64,000 bases of DNA from Glycomyces salinus. Its GTDB lineage: Bacteria; Actinomycetota; Actinomycetes; Mycobacteriales; Micromonosporaceae. The notes beneath the pieces are model-generated. The model did no database searches. It was not told where the DNA came from and saw only the letters and a list, made by a program, of their open reading frames with translations. Location: positions 1 to 64,000 of the forward strand of contig NZ_JAELXW010000032.1 in assembly GCF_016428645.1 (NCBI RefSeq). Reading direction: 5' to 3'. This document shows positions 40,281 through 49,101 of the stretch, piece by piece (positions within the stretch are counted from its first letter, which is position 1; every line of letters starts with the position of its first letter). Both the position numbers and the translations under genes were made by a program.

Positions 40281-41162
40281 GTGACCACTCACGCACACGA
40301 CACGCCGCTCAAACTATGTCGCGAGCGGCCGGAATTCGCACTCGAACTCGCCGGGAAGGTCCTCGGGATCCCCATCCCCGAATACGACGAGGCGCTGCCC
40401 TATTCGGAGTCCGCGACCGACGTAGAGGTCCGCGACCTCAACGCAGACAGCGTCGTGCTCTGCCGCAGCGGTACGACCAATTGCTTCGGCGTCATCGTCG
40501 AAGTCCAGCGCGGCGAGGACGACCGCAAGCAGTTCTCCTGGCCCGCCTACCTGGTCAACATCAGGCACCGGATCAATGCGCCGGTAGTGCTGGTGGTGAT
40601 CTGCCCCGACCGCGCCACGGCGGCCTGGGCGAGGAAGGAGGTCGAGACCGGCCATCCCGGCTTCGTGTTCCAGCCGCTCGTTCTCGGGCCGGACAACTAC
40701 CCGAAACTGACCGAACCTTCCGGCACCGGCGAACTCGCCGAGCAGATGGTGGTCGGAGCACTGATACACGGCCGCGCGCCCGATGCCGAATCGATCTTCG
40801 CGGCCGCGAACCACGAACTGGCGGCGCTTCCCGTGGAACGAGCCGCACGCTACGCTGAATACATGTTGGGCCAGCTCACTGAGCGGCCCCGCAGGATTCT
40901 GGAGGCCCTGATGCAGAACGAGACCTACCCGTACCAGAGCAAGCTCCTCGCCGACCGCGAGGCCCGCGGCGAGGCCCGCGGCGAGGCCCGCGGCCTGATC
41001 CGCGGTGAGGCACGAGCTCTGTTGACCGTGATCGAATCACGCGGCCTGCCGATCTCCGAGCGCCAGCGCCGCCGCATCGAAGACTGCGAGGACGCGGTGC
41101 GCCTCAACGCATGGCTGAAGCGGGCAGCCGTGGTGCCCTCGGTCGCGGACATCCTCGGATAG
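40281..41162 (+). CDS. Rpn-like (PD-(D/E)xK) nuclease family protein
   Basis: 293 residues from GTG 40281. The core FGVIVEVQRGEDDRKQFSW followed by SWPAYLVNIRHRINAPVVLV and VICPDRATAAWARKEVETG fits the actinomycete family related to Rpn/transposase_31 nucleases. The C-terminal part has EARGEARGEARGLIRGEARA, matching the short repeat helices (xxGxxxG) of Rpn/DUF4351-type proteins. Residues needed for catalysis are not fully certain. TAGCTT lies 7 nt before the start, so the gene may be leaderless. Stands alone. Confidence 0.7.
   Translation: MTTHAHDTPLKLCRERPEFALELAGKVLGIPIPEYDEALPYSESATDVEVRDLNADSVVLCRSGTTNCFGVIVEVQRGEDDRKQFSWPAYLVNIRHRINAPVVLVVICPDRATAAWARKEVETGHPGFVFQPLVLGPDNYPKLTEPSGTGELAEQMVVGALIHGRAPDAESIFAAANHELAALPVERAARYAEYMLGQLTERPRRILEALMQNETYPYQSKLLADREARGEARGEARGLIRGEARALLTVIESRGLPISERQRRRIEDCEDAVRLNAWLKRAAVVPSVADILG
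40959..40994 (+). repeat. Three tandem 12-bp repeats (GAGGCCCGCGGC)
   Basis: Identical 12-bp units at 40959, 40971 and 40983 encode EARG-EARG-EARG in the Rpn-like gene. They could change number by slippage without changing frame. Confidence 0.85.
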
Positions 41163-41174
41163 CCGGAACCGGTC

Positions 41175-41203
41175 GGGCCGGCCAGGCTTTGCCCGGCCGG
41201 CCC
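41175..41203. terminator. Bidirectional terminator between the Rpn-like gene and gnd
   Basis: GGGCCGGCC (41175-41183) pairs with GGCCGGCCC (41195-41203); the loop contains a further GGC-TTT-GCC. It fills the 58-bp gap between two convergent genes. Confidence 0.65.
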
Positions 41204-41220
41204 CGTTACCGGTGCATCGC

Positions 41221-42651
41221 TCAGAGTTCGGTCTCCGAGCGGTCGCCCGACCATTCGGTGTGGAAGGTGCCCTCGCGGTCGACCCGCTTGTAGGTGTGGG
41301 CGCCGAAGAAGTCCCGCTGCCCCTGGATCAGGGCGGCCGGGAGGCGCTTGGAGCGAAGGCCGTCGTAGTAGGCCAGGGCCGCCGAAAAGCCCGGGGTCGG
41401 GATGCCGGCCTGGACGGCCGCGGAGACCACTCGCCGCCACGCGTCCTGGGCTTCGGTGACGATCTTGGTGAACTCCGGTGCGGCCAGCAGGGTCGGCAGG
41501 CCGGGATTGCCGCGCCAGGCGGCGGTGATCTTGTCGAGGAACCCCGCCCGGATGATGCAGCCGGACCGCCACAGCGCCGCGCACGAGCCGAGGTCGATGT
41601 CCCAGCCGAACTCGGCGTTGGCCGCGGCGATCTGGTCGAAGCCCTGGGCGTAGGCGACGATCTTCGAGGCGTACAGGGCCTGGCGTACGTCGTCGACGAA
41701 GCTCTCGGGCAGGTCGACGCCGCCGTCGGGGCCGGAGAGGACGCCCACGGCGCCCTCGCGCTGCCTGGTGCCGCTGGACAGGGCGCGGGCGAACGTGGCC
41801 TCGGCGATGCCGGTGACCGGGACGCCCAGGTCGAGCGCGATCTGGACGGTCCAGCGGCCGGTGCCCTTCTGCCCGGCCTGGTCGAGGACGACGTCGACGA
41901 ACGGCTTGCCGGTCGCGGCGTCGGTGTGCCCGAGGACCTCGGCGGTGATCTCGATCAGGTAGGAGTCGAGGTCGCCGGTGTTCCATTCGGAGAAGATCTT
42001 GCTCAGCTCGGTCGGCTCGATCCCGGCGCCGCGGCGCAGCAGGTCGTAGGCCTCGCCGATGAGCTGCATGTCGGAGTATTCGATGCCGTTGTGCACCATC
42101 TTGACGAAGTGCCCGGCGCCGTCGGGGCCCAGGCGGGTGCAGCAGGGGGTGCCGTCGGGGGCCTTGGCGGAGATGGCCTCCAGGATCGGGCCGAGGCTCT
42201 CGTAGGACTCGGCCGAGCCGCCGGGCATGATCGAGGGGCCGTTGAGCGCGCCCTCCTCGCCGCCGGAGACGCCGGTGCCGACGAAGTGGATGCCCCTCTC
42301 GCGCAGGGCGGCCTCGCGGCGGCGCGTGTTCTCGAAGTGGGCGTTGCCGCCGTCGATGATCATGTCGCCGGGCTCCATGAGCTCGGCGAGGGACTCGATG
42401 ACCGCGTCGGTGGCCTTGCCCGCCTGGACCATGATCATGGCCTTGCGGGGGCGCTTGAGCGAGGCGACGAAGTCCGCCAGCTCCTCGGAGGGCACGAAGT
42501 CGCCGTCGCCGCCGTGCTCGGCGATCAGCTCCTGGGTCTTGGCGTAGGTCCGGTTGTAGACCGCGACGGTGAAGCCGTGGCGGGCGAAGTTGCGGGCGAG
42601 GTTCGAGCCCATGACGGCCAGCCCGACCACCCCGATGTCGGCGGTGCGCAT
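41221..42651 (-). CDS. gnd: 6-phosphogluconate dehydrogenase, decarboxylating
   Basis: 476 residues, the normal length for the long form. NADP site GVVGLAVMGSNLARN; FVGTGVSGGEEGALNGPSIM, MVHNGIEYSDMQLIGEAYDL and WRSGCIIRAGFLDKI are family signatures, with catalytic Lys in KMVHNGIEY. Converts 6-phosphogluconate to ribulose 5-phosphate with NADPH. Start ATG 42651 with GGGAGACAGG before it. It diverges from cbs. Confidence 0.97.
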   Translation of the reverse strand: MRTADIGVVGLAVMGSNLARNFARHGFTVAVYNRTYAKTQELIAEHGGDGDFVPSEELADFVASLKRPRKAMIMVQAGKATDAVIESLAELMEPGDMIIDGGNAHFENTRRREAALRERGIHFVGTGVSGGEEGALNGPSIMPGGSAESYESLGPILEAISAKAPDGTPCCTRLGPDGAGHFVKMVHNGIEYSDMQLIGEAYDLLRRGAGIEPTELSKIFSEWNTGDLDSYLIEITAEVLGHTDAATGKPFVDVVLDQAGQKGTGRWTVQIALDLGVPVTGIAEATFARALSSGTRQREGAVGVLSGPDGGVDLPESFVDDVRQALYASKIVAYAQGFDQIAAANAEFGWDIDLGSCAALWRSGCIIRAGFLDKITAAWRGNPGLPTLLAAPEFTKIVTEAQDAWRRVVSAAVQAGIPTPGFSAALAYYDGLRSKRLPAALIQGQRDFFGAHTYKRVDREGTFHTEWSGDRSETEL

Positions 42652-42811
42652 AAACCTGTCTCCCTACATGTGTATAGAGCGGGTACTCCGCGATTCTCTC
42701 GGATTTCTCCGGCGGCCGTGCCGCCGCCGCCCATCGTATCCACGCAGCGGGACCGCCGCCCGGGTCCGAGGACACGGCCGGTGACTCCTTCCGGCGGGGC
42801 CCGCGGGGGCA

Positions 42812-42817
42812 TAGGCT
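42812..42817 (+). promoter_or_regulatory. -10 box TAGGCT of leaderless cbs
   Basis: TAGGCT, 6 nt, then GTG 42824. The alternative GTG 42818 would begin right after the box, so the spacing favours 42824. Confidence 0.55.
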
Positions 42818-42823
42818 GTGGGC

Positions 42824-44191
<1,368 letters not shown>

Positions 44192-44276
44192 GTCGCCGCG
44201 CCGTCGCGCAAATCGGACGAGTCGGATTTTTCTCCGGCGGGCTCTTGACAGATGCTCGCGTATCGACAACCATGAC

Positions 44277-44299
44277 AGTAATTATTAGGAATATTTACT
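44277..44299. promoter_or_regulatory. AT-rich palindrome upstream of the chitinase-like gene
   Basis: AGTAATTATT-AGG-AATATTTACT: arms match at 9 of 10 positions. It is an AT-rich patch in high-GC DNA, 15 bp before the start codon, with TTGACA at 44245-44250. Possible operator; the binding protein is not evident. Confidence 0.4.
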
Positions 44300-44314
44300 G
44301 ATCATGGAGGTCTC

Positions 44315-45541
44315 GTGCGAAGCACTCGCAGAAGAACGGCGATCATCGCCGCAGCGACCCTCGTGACCGGGCTGGCGCTCGCCGTCCCGATCGCCTTCGC
44401 CACCACCGCCTCGGCCGCCGAGTGCGAGGGCGACCCCTGGGACTCCGGAGCCGTCTACACCGGAGGCGACCTGGTCAGCCACCAGGACAACGAGTACCGC
44501 GCCAAATGGTGGACCACCGGCGAGGAGCCGGGCACCACCGGACAATGGGGCGTGTGGGAGACCCTCGGCCCGTGCGACGGCGCCGGAGAGGACCCCACCG
44601 ACGACCCCACCACCGATGAGCCGACGGACGACCCGACCGGCCCGCCGGCCGGTGACGGCGACGCCCGCCTGACCGGCTACTGGCACAACTTCGACAACGG
44701 CTCGACCGTCCTGGAGCTGAACGAGGTCCCGGCCGCGTACGACATCGTCGCCATCGCCTTCGCCGAGTCGACCGCCACTCCCGGCCAGGTCGACTTCGCC
44801 CTCGACTCCAGCCTCACCGGCACCGGCTACACGGACCAGGAGTTCAAGGACGACATCGCCGCCCTCCAGGCGGAGGGCCGATCGGTCGTCGTCTCCGTCG
44901 GCGGCGAGAAGGGCAACGTCACCGTCAACGACGACGCCACCGCGAACGCCTTCGCGCAGTCCGTGCTGTCGCTGATGGACGAGTACGGCTTCGACGGCGT
45001 CGACATCGACCTCGAGCACGGCATCGACGCCGCCGCCCTGGAGGCGGCCATGCGCGCCATTCACGCCGGGGCCGGATCGGACCTGGTCTACACGATGGCC
45101 CCCCAGACCATCGACTTCCAGCACGAAGGCGCCGGGTACTACCAGCTCGCGGTCAACACCCGGGACATCCTGACCATCGTCAACATGCAGTACTACAACT
45201 CCGGCACCATGCTCGGCTGCGACGACCAGGTATACGGGCACGGGGACGTGGACTTCCTGACCGCCCAGGCGTGCATCCAGCTCGAGGCCGGACTGGACCC
45301 GAGCCAGGTCGGCCTCGGCCTGCCCGCCGTCCCAAGCGCGGCCGGCAGCGGCTACGTCGACCCGGGCATGGTCAACGATGCCCTCGACTGCCTGTCCAAG
45401 CTCGTCAACTGCGGCGACTTCACCCCCGACCAGGCATACCCGGGCATCGGCGGCGCCATGACCTGGTCGATCAACTGGGACGCCACCAACGGCTACGACT
45501 TCGCGAGCACCGTCTCCGGACACTTCGCCGAACTGCCCTGA
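44315..45541 (+). CDS. Secreted GH18 chitinase-like enzyme with chitin-binding module
   Basis: 408 residues from GTG 44315. Signal peptide (IIAAATLVTGLALAVPIAFA, cleavage near ASA), then a ~50-residue CBM5/12-type module (WDSGAVYTGGDLVSHQDNEY, AKWWTTGEEPG), a Thr/Asp/Pro linker, and a GH18 barrel with the catalytic motif DGVDIDLE (E234), SVGGEKG and NMQYYNSGTML. Cleaves beta-1,4-N-acetylglucosamine chains outside the cell. The barrel is rather short and may be an exo-type or related enzyme. Confidence 0.9.
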   Translation: MRSTRRRTAIIAAATLVTGLALAVPIAFATTASAAECEGDPWDSGAVYTGGDLVSHQDNEYRAKWWTTGEEPGTTGQWGVWETLGPCDGAGEDPTDDPTTDEPTDDPTGPPAGDGDARLTGYWHNFDNGSTVLELNEVPAAYDIVAIAFAESTATPGQVDFALDSSLTGTGYTDQEFKDDIAALQAEGRSVVVSVGGEKGNVTVNDDATANAFAQSVLSLMDEYGFDGVDIDLEHGIDAAALEAAMRAIHAGAGSDLVYTMAPQTIDFQHEGAGYYQLAVNTRDILTIVNMQYYNSGTMLGCDDQVYGHGDVDFLTAQACIQLEAGLDPSQVGLGLPAVPSAAGSGYVDPGMVNDALDCLSKLVNCGDFTPDQAYPGIGGAMTWSINWDATNGYDFASTVSGHFAELP

Positions 45542-45580
45542 CCTCCCGCTGTCCTGTATCCGCCGATACGGAACGACAAC

Positions 45581-45621
45581 GGCGGGCCCGGGCCGACTCA
45601 TGAGGCCGGCTCGGGCCCGCC
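45581..45621. terminator. Bidirectional terminator between the chitinase-like and TetR genes
   Basis: GGCGGGCCCG (45581-45590) pairs with CGGGCCCGCC (45612-45621). The inner part has GGCC/GGCC arms. It overlaps the TetR stop (45598-45600), which sits in the loop. Confidence 0.55.
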
Positions 45622-46362
45622 CTCCGCCCCGATCCGCGCGGCCACTCCGTCGAGCACCAGCTCCAAGCCGAAGCGAAAGTCCTCCTCGCCGGTCTGCTTA
45701 CCGGTGTCCTCCAGCGCTCCCGAGGCGAACAGCGCCGCCGCGTCCGGGAACCGCTCGGGCTCGACCAGCCGCGCCATCGCCATGCCGTATTCTCGCTCGG
45801 CCGCGGCCTGGTCCATGCCGGTGCCCTCGCGGCCCGCGGCCAGCCCCCGCGCCAACTGCGCGGCGCTCTTGACGTAGCCGCTGACCAGCATGATGACCCC
45901 GACCCGCGCCTGCCAGTCCAGCGGCGTCGAGCGCATCGCGCGCAGCCCGGCGTCGAACCACGCGATCCCGTTCGGGCCGCTCGGCGGTCCCGATGGGCGG
46001 AGGTCGGCCAGCCACGGGTGGCGCTCGAAGACCGCGGCCTGCTCTTCCGACCACCGCCGCAGGCGCTCGCGCCAGGGGCCGGTGCCCTCCAGCGAGGCCG
46101 GGACCGGGCCGTTCGCGGCGTCGTGCATCAGCGTCAGCAGCTCGTCCTTGGAACCGACGTAGCGGTATAGGGCCATCTTGGTCGTCCCGAGGGACTCGGC
46201 GACCTTCGGCAGCGTCACCGCCGCCAGGCCCTGCCGGTCGGCCAGTGCCACCGCCGCGTCCACCACGCGTCCGACGTCGAGCCTGGCCGGTCGCCCGCGA
46301 CGCGAATCGGCCGGGATCCGCCACAGCCGCGCCAGCTCGGCGGGCATGCGATCCCCGTCCAT
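45598..46362 (-). CDS. TetR-family transcriptional regulator with TetR_C domain
   Basis: 254 residues. DNA-binding domain at ~25-75: VGRVVDAAVALADRQGLAAVTLPKVAESLGTTKMALYRYVGSK split as helix 1 and the helix-turn-helix; C-terminal domain of the tetracycline-repressor TetR_C type (PWLADLRPSGPPSGPNGIAW, FRFGLELVLDGV). RBS GAGGGGA before ATG 46362. Divergent from the DUF418 gene; palindromes between them suggest repression of that gene and of itself. Confidence 0.9.
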   Translation of the reverse strand: MDGDRMPAELARLWRIPADSRRGRPARLDVGRVVDAAVALADRQGLAAVTLPKVAESLGTTKMALYRYVGSKDELLTLMHDAANGPVPASLEGTGPWRERLRRWSEEQAAVFERHPWLADLRPSGPPSGPNGIAWFDAGLRAMRSTPLDWQARVGVIMLVSGYVKSAAQLARGLAAGREGTGMDQAAAEREYGMAMARLVEPERFPDAAALFASGALEDTGKQTGEEDFRFGLELVLDGVAARIGAEGGPEPAS

Positions 46363-46416
46363 CAGGTCCCCTCACCTCCGCGCCCCGGATCGATCCGCTG
46401 GAGGCCATCATCGCAC

Positions 46417-46456
46417 ACACTATTAGTGTCTCTAGGATACTATCTATCGGATACTA
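46417..46456. promoter_or_regulatory. Operator region between TetR and DUF418 genes
   Basis: Perfect palindrome ACACTA-T-TAGTGT (46417-46429), then two direct repeats GGATACTA at 46435 and 46449 (14-bp period). Position 30-55 bp from both start codons. Confidence 0.55.
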
Positions 46457-46481
46457 AATCGGATCGAGACAAGGAAGCGCA

Positions 46482-47684
46482 ATGACCACCCGACTGCACA
46501 CCCCCGATCCCCGCCTCAGACGCGGGCTGGTGCTCGCCTCCGAGCGCGCGCTCGCACCCGACCTCGCCCGCGGCGCGATGCTGCTCTTCATCGCGCTGGC
46601 CAACGCCGCCGGCTACTTCCTCGCCAGCGCCCCCGGCATCGAACCCGACCCCAGGGGAGCCGAGCGGATCGTCAACCTCTTCATGGTCGAATTCGTACAC
46701 GCCAGGGCGTTCCCGCTGTTCGCGATCATGTTCGGCTACGGCCTCGTCCAACTCGCCACCCGCCAGGAGCGGGCCGGGGCCACGCCCGCCCAGGTCAGGA
46801 GCGTCCTGCTGCGACGCAACGTCTGGCTGCTCGCCTTCGGCGTCGCCCACGGCATCCTGCTCTACTCCGGCGACTTCCTCGGCGCCTACGGCCTCATCGG
46901 CATCGCCTTCACGCTGCTGCTGCTCCAGCGCTCCGATCGCGTCCACCGATTCGCGACCTGGTACCTGGCCCTTGCCGGCGCCTATATGCTCGTTCTCGGC
47001 CTCATAGTCGGAATCGGACTCGCCGGCGGCTACGGAGGCTCGGCCACTGTGTCGACCTCGCCGTTCCCGTCGGCCGAATCGGACAGCTACGCCGCGTCCC
47101 TCGTCGAACGCGCCGCCGAATGGCCCGTCCACACCGCCACACTGCTGCCGATGATCCTCATGGTCTGGGTCGGGGCCGCACGGCACCGCATCCTCGAAGA
47201 GCCCGCACGGCACCTGCGGCTGCTGGCCTGGACCGCCGCGGGCGGCATCGCCGTCGCCGTCGCGGCGGGAATGCCGATGGCCCTGGCCAGCGGGGGCTTT
47301 CTCGACGCCGAAACCGCCGGGCCGATCCGGATGCTCTACGAGACCTCCGGCTTCTTCGGCGGCATCGGCTACGCGGCCCTGTTCGGCCTGCTGGCGCACG
47401 CACTGACCCGACAAGGAACGTCGAACCTCGCGGTCGATGCCATCACCGCTCTCGGGCGGCGCTCGCTCACCGGCTACCTGTGTCAATCGGTCGCCTGGAT
47501 GGTCCTGGCCGCGCCGTTCGCGCTGAACCTCGCGGCGAATACCGCCAGCCCGCTGCTGACGTCGCTGCTGTGCGCGGTCGCGGTCTGGCTGGCCACGGTC
47601 GCCGCCGCCTACCTCATGTGGCGCTGCGTCTACCGCGGCCCCGCCGAGGTCCTGCTGCGACGCCTCACGTACGGGAGGCGCTGA
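46482..47684 (+). CDS. DUF418-domain membrane protein
   Basis: 400 residues with about ten hydrophobic helices. DUF418-type features: N-terminal GAMLLFIALANAAGYFLASA, VNLFMVEFVHARAFPLFAIMFGYGL, and the C-terminal ITALGRRSLTGYLCQSVAWM. Function of the family is unknown; it is thought to move or modify envelope molecules. RBS AAGGAAG before ATG. Controlled by the divergent TetR by position. Confidence 0.85.
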   Translation: MTTRLHTPDPRLRRGLVLASERALAPDLARGAMLLFIALANAAGYFLASAPGIEPDPRGAERIVNLFMVEFVHARAFPLFAIMFGYGLVQLATRQERAGATPAQVRSVLLRRNVWLLAFGVAHGILLYSGDFLGAYGLIGIAFTLLLLQRSDRVHRFATWYLALAGAYMLVLGLIVGIGLAGGYGGSATVSTSPFPSAESDSYAASLVERAAEWPVHTATLLPMILMVWVGAARHRILEEPARHLRLLAWTAAGGIAVAVAAGMPMALASGGFLDAETAGPIRMLYETSGFFGGIGYAALFGLLAHALTRQGTSNLAVDAITALGRRSLTGYLCQSVAWMVLAAPFALNLAANTASPLLTSLLCAVAVWLATVAAAYLMWRCVYRGPAEVLLRRLTYGRR

Positions 47685-47760
47685 GGCTGGTCGGCGGGTG
47701 TCGTGTTTCATTTCGGGCGTAGCACCCGCTCGATCGTGGCATCGTGTGTCTCTGTGCGTG

Positions 47761-47817
47761 CGAGTCGCTAGGAGAGTCACAAGTGGTCGTGGAGGCGATT
47801 ACCACGACACCGACTCG
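47761..47817. terminator. Nested hairpin at the border of the low-GC module
   Basis: Outer arms CGAGTCG (47761-47767) / CGACTCG (47811-47817) and inner arms GTCGTGG (47786-47792) / CCACGAC (47802-47808). It lies between the convergent DUF418 and HipA-like genes and may terminate both. Nothing else is seen in 47685-47829. Confidence 0.45.
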
Positions 47818-47829
47818 ATGCTCCTGAAC

Positions 47830-49095
47830 TTAGGATCTTGACACTCGGCCCAATACAGCGTTTGTGGTCCTATCGATCCAGGAGGTGATCCATGATAGCA
47901 ACTCGGGGTTGTCAACCAATATGTCCTGGTGATCCGGCCATTGGGTCCTCGTCTGTTCGGCTGTCGCCGCAGCGACAGCCGCCAGATCGGCATCTATCGC
48001 ACCAAAACGAGTCCTCAATCGCCGCTCCAAACGTTCAAAGCTGTTGAGAGTAACTGATTCGAAGCGACGGCTACCGTCGAGCTTGAGCCCGAGGTCTTCT
48101 CCTTCGCTGTCGAAGGGAACATACGGTGTGGTTGCTACCAAGTCATACGCAGGTGAAAGTGTAGGGCGGTGTCGATCCTGGTACAGCAAAGTCCAGTTCT
48201 TCAGGTGGGCGTCACCATTACCGATCACCACATTGAACGAGATACGTCGAATAGCCTCGACCAAGGCACGCTCGTCATGTCCGCGGTAAGACAAGGCTGC
48301 CACAGTTTCGAACGTACCTTCATATTTCTGGTGCGGGTACTTGTCCCTGACCTGCGCGAAGTCTTCGGCATGAATAAGGCCCCGCTTGCTGCTTCGGTCG
48401 AATCTTCGAACAGCATAGGCCCATTCCTCTTCATTCGGCCACATTCGCGATGGGAGGCCCGGAAGCTGATCGCGGTGCAGCATTCGAGTTTCAGGAGTGT
48501 CGATACCAACTGCTTTCGCGAGGCTCATAATGGCGAATTCATTTCGCGGCACATCCTTGTGCCGATAATCCGGAAATTTCACCAACCAATCTCCGCGCTC
48601 GTGTGCCGTTGGTACTGTGAGACGGTCACCGTCTTGCAGCATCGAAAATTTTAGTGCGACTCCGGCCAGAGAGAAACGCCATGGTCCGCTATCGGATGTC
48701 GGCTTGCCGGATTCGGCATCATTGGTGTCTGGCCAATGCAGTTCACCGTCCGGATATTCGGTGCGTACAACCTGCACGGCCCCCGGGAGATCGTGCCCGA
48801 CTTGAGCAAGCAACTCCATTTCGCGGTCGAGGGAGACACCGCGCGCTTGGGCAACCCATTCCCGCAACGGACCCTCTGGAAGAAGATTAGAGAACCATTG
48901 CGGAAGACGAAGTGATTTCGCATATCGTCCACGCAGAGATTCTTCAAATCGCAATCCCAGTATAGGCCGATCCGGATCATCCAGATAGGAATCGTTGAAC
49001 CAGAACTGGGTGTAATCTCCTCGTTGGCACAGGGTGCCAATACGGTCTCCGTACAGCAGTACTGCAAAGTAATATTCCTCGAGCTCTGACACCAT
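47830..49095 (-). CDS. HipA-like serine/threonine kinase
   Basis: 421 residues from ATG 49095. HipA N-terminal domain (WFSNLLPEGPLREWVAQARG), GHDLPGAVQVV, ATP-site lysine in WLVKFPDYRH, then the kinase core RRFDRSSKRGLIHAEDFAQV, catalytic segment SFNVVIGNGDAHLKNWTLLY and metal-binding LSPAYDLVATT. HipA phosphorylates a target such as a tRNA synthetase and is normally encoded with the HipB antitoxin; here no HTH antitoxin gene is present. The start is 6 nt after the stop of the DUF262 gene. GC is clearly lower than the neighbours. Likely a defence or stress module, not a classical HipBA. Confidence 0.85.
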   Translation of the reverse strand: MVSELEEYYFAVLLYGDRIGTLCQRGDYTQFWFNDSYLDDPDRPILGLRFEESLRGRYAKSLRLPQWFSNLLPEGPLREWVAQARGVSLDREMELLAQVGHDLPGAVQVVRTEYPDGELHWPDTNDAESGKPTSDSGPWRFSLAGVALKFSMLQDGDRLTVPTAHERGDWLVKFPDYRHKDVPRNEFAIMSLAKAVGIDTPETRMLHRDQLPGLPSRMWPNEEEWAYAVRRFDRSSKRGLIHAEDFAQVRDKYPHQKYEGTFETVAALSYRGHDERALVEAIRRISFNVVIGNGDAHLKNWTLLYQDRHRPTLSPAYDLVATTPYVPFDSEGEDLGLKLDGSRRFESVTLNSFERLERRLRTRFGAIDADLAAVAAATAEQTRTQWPDHQDILVDNPELLSWITSWIDRTTNAVLGRVSRS

Positions 49096-49101
49096 CTCAG
49101 C

